Shown: positions 34,193-44,530 of the stretch, in pieces | Layout: the number at the start of each line of letters is the position of its first letter | Numbering within the stretch: position 1 is the first letter of the stretch | Source: Moniliophthora roreri | Lineage: Eukaryota > Basidiomycota > Agaricomycetes > Agaricales > Marasmiaceae | Reading direction: 5' to 3' | NCBI GenBank assembly: GCA_001466705.2 | Contig: LATX02000187.1 | Span: 372,001-436,000 of the forward strand | Length of the DNA: 64,000 nt | Made by a program: the position numbers and the translations under genes | Notes under the pieces: generated by a model | Seen by the model: the letters and a program-made list of their open reading frames with translations, nothing else | Told to the model about the DNA's origin: nothing | Database searches by the model: none

Positions 34193-36105
34193 ATGTCTGC
34201 ATTCCAGGGCGCCCCAAAACTCAGACTTCTGCAACGGCGTGCAATCGTGCCTCATCAAACTCTCCTCTATGGAGAGCACATGAAAGCAGCCGATGACGGT
34301 ACTCCGTTACCCGATCTCAACAATGTTCAAGGCGACGTCTACTTCATGTTTCCAAAGGTAAATTTGGTAGTTTCTGCTCTTACTTTATTGATGCATGTGT
34401 GCAGAGATGGCAGCGATTTATGTTCTTCAAAATCACCAACGCAGCCCAGTTTCAGAAGGATCTCGATACCTATACTCCTCGGATTACCAGCTCTGCGCAG
34501 ACTGTGAAAGACCTCGATAAGATCGACAAGGAGGGAGGCTCTGGCCTTGACATCATTTCATCTGGGATTGCGTTTACAAAGTCCGGACTCAAGGCGATGG
34601 GTATCAAGAAACACCTGAAGGAGCCCCATTTCGATCAAGGGTCGCTATTCAACGAAAAAGCAAAACTTGGTGACCAGGGTCAGTACGATAGCGTCTTTGA
34701 TGGCGATGGTAAAAACGATGGCGTTATTCTACTGACCGCGGGAGGTATGTTCGACTTCGTGCAGTGGTCCGGTTGCGCTTGCTAATATCCTCGCCCGTAG
34801 AGAAAGACACGTGCAAGACCAAAATGGATGAGATCCAAGCTATCTTCAAGAACTCTGTCAATGTTGTGACCACTTACGAAGGCCGTGTGCGTTCAGGCGA
34901 TGGCGAGCACTTCGGATGGAGAGATGGTATTTCCCAGCCTGCTCTCAAGCACGTCGTCTCCGTCCCATTTCATGCTTCTCTCTTCTCAAACTTTTTTACA
35001 GAGGTATTGGGCACTCCAAGCCTGGTCAACGTATTGTGAACCCGGGTGTTGTCATCTTGGGATATCCCGGCGATCCCGTTTACGACAACAAAGATGCAGT
35101 AGCGCGTCCTGACTTCACAAAGGACGGCTCTTTCATGGTTTTCCGCAAACTCGAGCAGAACGTACTCTTCCTTGAAGACTACGTTAACAAAAACTGGCAG
35201 TCTATTCCAGCTGACGAACCAAAGGATGGTACATATCTTACTAATGACCAGAGGAAGAACTTGTTCGCAGCGAGGATGGTTGGCCGTTTCAAGTCGGTGT
35301 GTCACTCTGCAAAAATTTCTCGCTTGAGTATGCTGAACGTGATCACAGGGTGTACCACTTGCACTCTCTCCTTACATTGAAGATCCTGCCTATCTGGATC
35401 CGGGGCTAATCAATAACTTCGACTATACAGAGCCAGATGGTCGTTGTCCCTTTGCTGCTCACGTTCGTAAGACGGCCCCCAGGAACCTACAACCGGTCGT
35501 GAGCAGAGAATACCTTGATGCTTCTGTACTTGTTCGTGCTGGCATTCCCTATGGTGAAGAGGTTCGCAACCAAATTTTCAATTCTGACGTTGATTAAGTT
35601 CACCCTAACAGATCTCGGGCCAAGAACGCGAAGACTGGAAGAAGCTCACCGACGACCAGAAGGAGAACGCCGTGTGCCCTCGTGGACTGCTCTTTGTCTG
35701 TTACCAGGCCTCCATCGACAATGGATTTTTCCGTCAGACAACGCTCTTTGGTAACAATGACTTCTTCCCCCTCACAGGTCTCGTGCCTCAAAAGATCGGT
35801 TTGTGAAGTATCATACGAACGCATGGCAAGAATACTGATGCTTGGGTATAGGACAGGATCCAATTATTGGTGGGCCAAAACCAGTCTCTGGAACCACAGG
35901 AACAACCGATCTGTCTAAAGAAGGGGAGGTTACACTTCAGCTTATCAATAACAATGACGAGAAGTATGAGGTGGCTGGGATCGCGAAGAAAGTGGTCCAA
36001 TCGGCGACATCGTTTGAGCAGAAGTTCTTTGTCACCTCTCGTGGAGGAGATTATTACTTCGTTCCCAGCATCAGTACTGTGAAGAGTTGGGGCGCTGCTG
36101 CATAG
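34193..36105 (+). CDS. dye-decolorizing (DyP-type) heme peroxidase 2
   Basis: A close paralogue of DyP 1, with the same seven-exon plan and intron positions; exon 1 is 34193-34357. It encodes the GxxDG motif as GWRDGISQPALK, the heme histidine block CPFAAHVRKTAPR and the C-terminal CPRGLLFVCYQASIDNGFF. It differs by a two-residue insertion (near KDAVARP) and an Ala-rich end (WGAAA). The third intron appears to use a GC donor: DyP 1 has AA|GTATGT, while here the same site reads AA|GCACGT at 34949, and only that join keeps frame with KGIGHSKPGQRIVNPG. No signal peptide is visible. It may use H2O2 from the divergent GMC enzyme, which is inference from position only. Confidence 0.9.
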
Positions 36106-37138
36106 GCGAGAGCAACATAGAGCCTCTATTTGGCCTCCATATCCCCATTTTCCTCTCCTGAATCCACATATACGATACAATCTATCATTTGAACGACCTT
36201 TATTCAGACAAACTGTAACCTCATTACTCAATTCACAACGTTAGCTTGAATGACTACAGTGCCCTCTTTCGACTCAGAAAGAGAGGCTTCTTGCCTAGCT
36301 GGACACTACAAGCCGGAATAACAGAATGCTTAGTTGTGGCCTATTTCTGCGATCGCGTCTCGTACCGTAGTGGTGGAAGTCTGAAAATTTCTCTCTGTGA
36401 TGTCTGTTCCCCGCGTTCCCAGCCTTGCTAGCCACGCCAATGACATGCAAGTCTTCACCCTCCTTCGACTCGGGATATCGTTGAGCCAATTCGAAACATC
36501 AATTCTTGGGGATCAACTCGTCGGGAATGTGGATGGGCTTAATACCTTCTTGGATGATAAGCTTCAAATTGAACGAGGGGAGAGATGGGTTCTAATATTT
36601 AGTTTCAATTTCGAGTTCCCTTGTAAAATACAGATCGTTTCTCGTTCGAGTCCTCCCTGCGAGCTAGTCCTAGACTGCAAGCCTTCAACAGTCCTGGACC
36701 GTCGTCCATGACTATTACTTGAACATGTCCGAGAGGAGGCTCGTGAAGTTTCACAGAAATGGGGAAGCAAGTAGTCGAAGGGTTCCCCGTTCCACGACTG
36801 GGTACACGAAAGAGTAAGTCGAAGCACTTGACCACCCGGCGGAATACTGGCGTCACGAGTCAAGGTATGCAGAATCTAAGACTATTATCATTTTTACACA
36901 ATACATACTATCCAGCAGAGTGATCGTCCTATTGATGTGCCCCTCATTCTGTGCTCAAATAACATGGGCGCAGCCATCGGCCGATGTCGCTCATTCTAAT
37001 TTCACGGAACCGGAATCCCGAATCTTTCTGTAGTAGACATTTTCGAGGAAAGACGCATTATTGCTGGTTTGTCAAGACCGTTTACAGGTCAATTCTGGCA
37101 CAGCCTTGCCATAGCCATGACTGTAAAAGTAAAACTGG
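36106..37138. other. unassigned intergenic region
   Basis: About 1 kb between DyP 2 and the end of kinase E. Minus-strand open frames at 36564-36863 overlap in two frames and could be pieces of a small decayed gene, but no family is recognised. Confidence 0.35.
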
Positions 37139-37993
37139 TCAGGATGTGGAACGCGGTATCAAGATCTGAGCACGAACTGTGATCTGCTGGGTAGCTTCCA
37201 GAAGGTCACCATCACTTTGTCGAAGGGCCATGATGGCTGCTTCCTTGCTGCAAGCGAACAGCCTCATCATAGTTTTAACGTCTCCCGGGTTAACGCCAGT
37301 CTCATGCAGCTCTGAAGCGGCAATGACTATACAAAACTGGTCAACGAAATAGAAAGTGACGTTCAAGCCTGAGTACAAACTAGCTTGGTTTATATCTCCT
37401 GGGTCAACGCCAGAGTCATGGAATTCTGACGCAGCCACGACTGTACGAAAGTGGTTAGCAAGATAAGATACTATGTCAAAGTCTGGTCACCTACTAGCCT
37501 TAACAAGATTACCACCACTCGCTCGAATGAACTTGACGGCCGTTTCTCTGCTACATTGGACTCGAGCCAGGACACGGTCAATATCTCCCATATAAACGCC
37601 AGCCGCATCGGACTCTGATGCGGCCATGACTAAAAATTGAACTCGTAAGTAGGGTAGAACGCGATAAAATATGAGCACATACTGGCCATACTGGGATTAC
37701 CATACACTCGAAGAATGTGAATGGCCTTTCCTCTGCTACATTTGACCTGAGTCATGACGAGGTCAACGTCTCTTGGGTCAACACCAGTGTCATTGGACTC
37801 TGACTCAACCACAGTGACTATCCAGAACCTGTCAACGAAACGGGACGCTATGTCAAAGTCCGAGCACGTACTAGCGTCAATGAGTGCACCACCACACTCC
37901 CGAAGGGCCTCGATGGCTCTTGCTCTGCTGCAATCGACCTTGGTCATGACAAGTTGAACGTCCGTTGGATGAACGCCAGTCTCGTGGAGAGCG
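37139..37993 (-). repeat. tandem exon array encoding five NAC-alpha-like UBA domains
   Basis: UBA1 lies in the end of a longer exon (to 37872). UBA2 is 37817-37683, UBA3 37629-37495, UBA4 37440-37381 and UBA5 37326-37139. Exons 2 and 3 are both exactly 135 nt, exon 4 is 60 nt (a 75-nt in-frame loss), and the introns are 53-54 nt. All splice in the same phase (after GCT A or GCC A, entering at TC). The unit of exon plus intron is about 189 bp, showing tandem duplication of a symmetric exon. Confidence 0.85.
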
Positions 37994-39755
37994 TTTTCAT
38001 CTTCATCCGGTATCTGGGAATCTGAGATGGATTCAAGGGGGATGGGATCACCGGTGGGAAGCAGCAAAGCCGGCAGTTGCACAGCCAATGGTTGAGTTGT
38101 TGAGTTCGTGTCTTCAAGATGTTTCACGCCAACTCGCATAGCCGACCGCTCTAGGTACCCTTCCACGTCCTTCCAGTCGTATATGTCTTGCCGCAACTTT
38201 GACCAAATATTAGCGGAAAGACTGGCTTGATCCCAGTCTGGTGCTGGAGATGGTACAGCCTTTCCCCCTAGCGCGTCTTTCAACTCATTCCCGAGGTGAG
38301 CAGACAGAGGACGGCGCGAAGGTTCGGAATCCCAGCACCGCTCGATAAACGACCATATGCTATCTTTAAGCTCCGCATTTTCGGGTCTTATAGGTCGTTT
38401 TCCAAGGTGAACATGAAGGATTACGGCGCCATCGTTCCGAAGGTCATGAAATGGGAGATGATGACTGTACACCTAATAGTGGTAGCTTAGCATAGGTGTA
38501 ATGACTGTCAGAATTACTGTATGTATACCTCATAACATACGCAGCCAAATGCGTAAATATCGCTCTGGTAAGTGTTGACTCCCACTGATGAGGATTTCCG
38601 GTGCGGTCCATCGAACGGTACCCGCAGTAACGCCCGTTGATGAGATAGCTAATATTTGGCTATCTACAAGTCTGGAGAGACCAAAATCAGCAATACATGC
38701 TCTGCCATGTGACGTTATCAGAATGTTATCCTGAGCAGAAACAAGTCAGATAAACTGAGCTATCACAGACAGTTCAGACTTACACCCTTTAGGTCTGCAT
38801 GCACAATTTTGCGCTCATGAAGATGAGAAAGACCACTCGCAATATCCCAAACCTAACCACTAGAATGATAAGTGACATATCTTGTAACAGAGTGACAAAC
38901 GTACCAGAGTTTCGTATTCGACTGAACTATACGAATCTCTGAGGAATTGGGTCAGACTGCCGCCCGCCATCCACGGTGAAATCAAACAAATCCTAGACCC
39001 TTGACGGTATAAACCATGAAACGGTAGCAAGTTCGGATGATCAAGTTGCCGCCATATGATTGCTTCTCGCATAGATTCCTATCGAAGCAGGTTAGTTCCA
39101 TTCTGAATAGTCAGTTTCGCTCATACCTTTAATATTTTCTTGATGTCCGAATCACGGTACACCCTTACTATCTTCAGACAGACCGCTTCTGTGCCTACCC
39201 GTCCTTTCCAAATATCACAGAATCCTCCCGAAGCTACAGGTTCGCCGCCATCCTTCTCAAAGCCATCTACAGCGAGTAAGGATGGACAAAGGCCGGAACA
39301 TTTCGACAAGCGAAGCATAGCCTTGAGTATGGAGGCACGGCGGCGGGGTGTGAGATCTGCTCGGAGAGATAGCTGCGAAATGTATGTCAGTGTCAACCAG
39401 TGACGCGAACGATACTGCAACTCACAATCTGAAAAAGATCCAACAGGGACTGGGCCAGAGTTGCCTCTACGTTGAGCAACGCTTGGTATTCTTCACGATC
39501 CTGAAGAATATCGTCCACGAAGTCAAGTACTCGCATGCTCTCTACGAACTGAGGCACCTCATCTGCTATTCTCCCCACAGCACCTCCAGGAGTCGTGTGG
39601 TTGTAGAGGTCGACATCGACAAGCATATCGTCCATAAAACCTTGGGTCAGCGTGGTCGTTACAGATAGAGTTCCCTCGCCTGCCATCTCAGTGTCCCCAC
39701 TCCTCCCACAGCTATTAATCTCTTCCATGGCTGTCGATTCGAACTGTTCATTCAT
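37139..39755 (-). CDS. TKL protein kinase with C-terminal array of NAC-alpha-type UBA domains (kinase E)
   Basis: A paralogue of kinases A-C with a short N-terminus (from ATG 39755) and the helical module (VLDFVDDILQDREEYQALL). The kinase shows SGGFCDIWKG, VCLKIVRV, HADLKG, DFGLSRL and TAPEIL. The C-terminal tail is followed by UBA1 and then four further exons. Each exon encodes a UBA domain like the one at the end of NAC-alpha: (E/D)TGVxPxDVxLVMxxVxCSRxxAIxxLRxxGG. Domain 4 lacks 25 residues in frame. The stop is at 37139. One serious flaw exists: between TAPEILISG and the DIYAFGCVCYE block, two bases are missing near 38561 compared with paralogues, which shifts the frame and gives an early stop. 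All downstream exons remain open and conserved, so this is a recent pseudogene, a sequencing error or a case of unusual splicing. Confidence 0.75.
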
Positions 39756-39949
39756 CGGATTGGGAGTTGTGGTATCTTCACCCTAGTTGTGTATTGAGGT
39801 GTTGGGGGAAAGATGTTTGGACTGAGATTGGCCATCACAACGCATGAAAGGCAGTGAACAGGGATCTGTTGGCCGTCAGCGGAACTACTGATTGTTTTCG
39901 AAGTTCGTCAAAACCTGATCAAGATCTACTATGTAATGTTCATCCTTTT
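39756..39949. other. upstream region of kinase E
   Basis: Short 5' region; the open frame continues upstream of the chosen ATG, so a further 5' exon is possible. No NACHT remnant is visible here. Confidence 0.35.
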
Positions 39950-40330
39950 CAGTCCCATACAATACAGTATTGATAGTGAAAAACTGACCTGGGATAGCAA
40001 ATTCGATTGTAATGCAAACAAGAGCATGATGCAGAATCTCTCACGGTCTCGACGTTGTGAAATTTCCACTCGATAAGTTTGCATTTTCGCGCTTGTTTTT
40101 GTACATGTAGATTACCCGATCGATATGTGTTTCTGATGCGACCAATTACTGCCTGAGTTTCATCCACAAAGACGCTCGTGTACAAGTGCAACATACAATC
40201 CCTGATGGCAGCAAGAGTTGCTAGTCGCGAATTTTGCTCGCCCATGAAGGCACTAGCTAGGCAAATAAGTTATCTGGAGCGATGTTAATCGACATCAAGG
40301 GCAGAAAGGCCTGCAGATTGTGATAGAACG
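39950..40330. repeat. duplicated flank block, copy 3 (3' of decayed copy F)
   Basis: A partial third copy of the block at 21160-22028 and 27955-28790. Matching words include tctcgacgttgtg and cactagctaggca, ending in the gcgatgttaatcgacatc that precedes the kinase tail. Confidence 0.55.
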
Positions 40331-43300
40331 CAGAGGCTACCACTGCCAGACTACACCGCACTCTGCCGTTGTTTGTCCTGAACTCGTGAAGGTCAGATAC
40401 TGTTCCGCATCTCTCCAATCACAATCTTTTTGCCGCAATTTCGCCCATATATTGGTATATAGACGACTTCGATCCCAATTCGGCGCCGGAAGTGGTATAT
40501 CGTTTCCTTCTAATGCACCTTCCAGCGTCTTGATGAGCTGATCAGATCTGGGACGTCAAGAAGGCTCAGAGGCCCAGCAGGTTTCGATGAACAGCCACAT
40601 CTTATCTGTCAGCTTCTCATTAACAGGTCTCGCTGGTCGGTTCCCCAAGTAAATCTGGAGAATGACAGCGCCATCATTGCGAGCTCATGGAAGGGGTGGA
40701 GACGACTGTACACCTGATAGCGTATATCAACACAAGCACAAGAATATACACTTGTGCCGGGGGCCTACCTCACAACACACACAGCCAAAAGCACATATGT
40801 CGCTGTGGTAAGTGTATTGAGATCCAGTTCGGAGAACTTCCGGTGCAGTCCAGCGGTGTATACCGCTGATACGGCTTTTGAAGAAGGCATTGCCAAGACG
40901 AGATAATCCAAAATCAGTCATACACGGTCTGTCATGTAACATGATAAGGATACTGTCCTTGTGAAGATGAAGCATAATAATTACCGTAAACTAATACTCG
41001 GAAATCACGCAACGCTTACACCTTCAAGTCCGCATGCACAATCTTCCGCTCGTGAAGGTGTGAAAAACCACTAACGATATCCCAAACCTGAGACTCGATG
41101 ATTAGTGATGTTCAGCGATACATAAACGCATGCACCGGATCTTCGTGGTTTAGTGTAGGATCACTTGATTCTCGCAGGAAGTGGGTAAGAGTACCTTTCT
41201 CCAACCATGGAGGAACTAAGCGGATTCTATGCCCCTGACGATATAGTGCATGGAAAGGTAACAGATTGGGATGGTCAAGTTGACGCCATATGATTGCTTC
41301 GCGCATTACCAGGAACCTCCTGGAAATGGAGAGTCGGTTTCTGGCTAGATCGAGATGTCTGACCACGCACCTTCAGCACTTCAATGCTCGATATCAAGAT
41401 ACCGGTAGGCTCTGACTATCTTCACGCAGACCAATTCTGCTCCAACACGTCCCTTCCAGATATCGCGGAACCCACCCGAAGCAAAAGGCTTATCGTCTTC
41501 TTGAAAGTCGCCAATAGCCGGTAAACTTGGAGACTGGCCGGAAGCCTTGGATAATCAAAACATTGCCCTGAGTATCAACGAGCGAAGTTGGGGAGTACGA
41601 TCAGCCCAAAGGGAGAGCTGTAAAAAAGGCGATAAGCTTCAACGATGATCTGAATGTATGTCATACCGCTCACAAGCTGGAAGAGATCTAACAGAGACTG
41701 GGCCAGGGGTTGGTGGGTTTCCAGCAGTGCCTTGGATTCGCCGCGATCGTAAAGGATCTTGCCCACAAAGTCTAGTACCAAGGTTACTCTCTGTGAGTTT
41801 GGGCGCCTCAACTATCTTCCCAGTAACTTCTTCTGCAATCCCATGTTCGGTTCCGTCTCCAGAATCAAGAAAACTACTATATCTCGGAACCCCAACGCCA
41901 CCAACACTTCCTAAAGTTTGGTATAGTTCCACAGCGGAAATGTCTGGTCGTAACACAAGTGCAGCAAACACCCTTCTGCAATCTGAGAAGCAGCGTATTA
42001 TGTCGGTGGAGTTCTACCTGGTAGGAGTATCACTGATATTGCCTTCAAGTCCCGGAATTTACCAACCTACCTGTGAGCGCGACAGTAGAAGCTCAACTTG
42101 TGAAAAGAGATGCCGTATTTTTACCCAAAACAGTTGCAACGCTGGGTTTCACTTTCCGGATACGCAATCCAGGATTGCCTGTAAAATCCACATTTCGGAG
42201 GACCGGCGAACATCATATCATCAAGGTTTCCATTCAAGCATAGTGTTCCCTAGGATTCCCGTGTTTCGGATAAAATGGAGCACCTGCGTTGAGAACAGTC
42301 AGCCCATGCTATTCCACCCAATTACAGAAGAATACACTGTGCTGGGATCAACAAACTTTCATTGCCATCGCAAACTTGAGAGTAATGATTGATTCCGCGG
42401 AGGAACCGACATGTCAGGAGGCTATACTGAGCCCTTTTGTCTCCCACAAAGAAGTAACCGGACCGTTTTTCATCACTGAGAAAGTTATCGAATGATGTAT
42501 GAAGGGTGTGGATGTAGTCGTCAGGGCCACCAATGTCGAGAGTTGGATGGAGTCCTCGTAAGGTTGTGATGTCATCACATTCACCTAGGACTAGCAATGC
42601 TTCAATATGCCGCAGCGTCCCCAAAATGCTGACTCGCGCCGGCGTGGCCGATAATGCTGATAGAACCCGGATGACTTCCCGCACTCTCGAACGCTAAGAA
42701 TTGGACGAGAGGATCTGATGATAAAGCACGTCGAGATCGTGAAAAGACTCAGGATCTGGATAATATTCGGGGTTGAGCACGAGCTCCAGCTGGTTGCACG
42801 GATTGGTGCCCTCGTTGTCTATGAATTTGGTAACGGTAACAGCACAGATGAACTGTCCGGATGTCTTTTGCGCGATCTTGTCGACAAGACCAGGTGCAGG
42901 TCATGGAATTGGAAATTGGATGTGAAGATCCCGGGGACTCGCGCATATCTGTTTGAATTCATTATTCAAAAGATCGCGATGTGGTGGCCTGGGTCGAACG
43001 TGTCGTCTAGCGCAATGCGACGCAAAAGTCGACAAAAGACCTCAGTATGAAAGGCTTCCCTGATTGACGGCTCAGGTCGGCTGCATACAAGGAAACACAA
43101 CCGTATGCTTGCATAAGAGTCGTCGTTGCCTTCGCAATGATGAAAAGGATAGATTGCTGTTCCCAACTAGGGTTGCGGCTTCCACTACACTCGTCTAGGC
43201 CATCAACGACTCTTCGTCAAGCGAAGCCTGCAGAATAGCGGGGTTCCTCCGAATTGCCTGCCCAATTGGCTCTTGCAAATCCGGTATGGAGACCGCGAAA

Positions 43301-43520
43301 CCAAATGCATTTGTCAGGAATATAGAGTAGTAGCGTTCCTCTTGGCGTCCGACCGCGAGAAGAAAAGGCTAGAAACCAAGTAGCCCTCGTGCTGACGTGT
43401 TTCTGCTACGGATCCAATCATGAATGACGTTTGAAACCCATTGGCGAGTGCTTGGACGACATTTGAGAGGTGGGTATCGTGTTCTGAGTTATGACTCGCT
43501 CCAACATCTTTGAGAGTATG
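40331..43520 (-). pseudogene. decayed NACHT-kinase copy F
   Basis: It is collinear with gene C on the same strand, but broken many times. Pieces still readable are REAIIWRQLDHPNLLPFH (41112-41366), DFGLSRL with WTAPEVL and CAFGCVCCEV (40727-40975), the helical piece PDISAVELYQTL (41639-41971) and NACHT pieces CFLVCSRPEPSIREAFH (42966-43166) and IHTLHTSFDNFLSDEKRSG (42322-42684). Two deletions are informative. Near 43409 about 75 bp are gone, removing exactly the Walker A P-loop. Near 43210 about 85 bp are gone, removing part of Walker B and what follows. It cannot encode a working NACHT ATPase. Confidence 0.8.
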
Positions 43521-43579
43521 CTAAAGCATAAGTATCGCTGTCAGAATCAAAAGATGGGTTAACGATATCTGCCAGGCTC

Positions 43580-44530
43580 TCACAAAGATAAAGACGCACG
43601 ATAAACCGAAAGATCCTGTTCTCCTTCTACGCGGTGGAACGACCCACTATTAATGTGAATATTTCGCGAACTGGTGATTGACATCTTATAGCAAAGGCTT
43701 TCAATGCCGGGGTGATCGCAGTGCTTTGAAACCGTTTTGCGCCGTATCTTGATAAATTTGGAGATCCAGACTGAACGCTTTTCGAGGTTTGGCTTCGAGG
43801 ATGGTGTATGGCGATCGCTGTCCTTGCACTGCGATAAGAAATGGTGAAGGGCAAGCGTAAACGTTAAAAGGGCACTATTCAACACGCTGTTTAGTTAGGT
43901 CCAGATAGAACAAGGTTTGATGCATAGGACATACCGGGAAGGCTAACTGGACTCCGGCCAACGAGTGGATTCAGCCATCTCATCCTCCATCCTCCTGGAC
44001 AGCTCCCATAAAGTCGAGGAGGGAAGCGGTTACGAGAGAGGCACGGAAGCGGACCCTTTGTCCAGGGTTGGATGGATGGTTCGGTGTTCGACAAGGGGAA
44101 TCTTGAGCTATTTGGAAGCATGAACATGGTACTACATGTCACGATGTGAGTCCTGGTATCCGAAAGGCGTGAAGTAGAAAGGGAACATGAACAACGTCTG
44201 TGCCATGTAGTTTCGGGCTCAAAGCAACACATGTCTTGCGACGGTTCAACGATGCCATGAAGCTACTTGGTGATGGATAGCGTACCTTAGCGCAAACAAC
44301 TCTTGTGCTGCACCTGCCATTATTATTCGGACGCGTGAAAAAGTGGAGAGATGGAGGGAAGCGACGACGGAAAGAAATATACGGTGTCACTAGGCGTTGC
44401 TAGCATGCCTGCCCAGAGGCGGGCACGCAGAAACCGGGACTGTCCTCAGTTAGTGACTTCAATGTGCTCGAACATGGTTAAGTCGAGGCGTCGTACCCCG
44501 AGCCTGTATTCGTCGGTCGATGTCAGCCAG
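43580..44530. repeat. duplicated flank block, copy 3 (5' of copy F)
   Basis: The part at 44330-44520 matches 30210-30340 (ggacgcgtgaaaaagtggag and following). The part near 43585 (gacgcacgat) corresponds to the first-exon region of gene C at 25500. It marks the 5' side of a third NACHT-kinase unit. No functional gene is supported. Confidence 0.5.
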
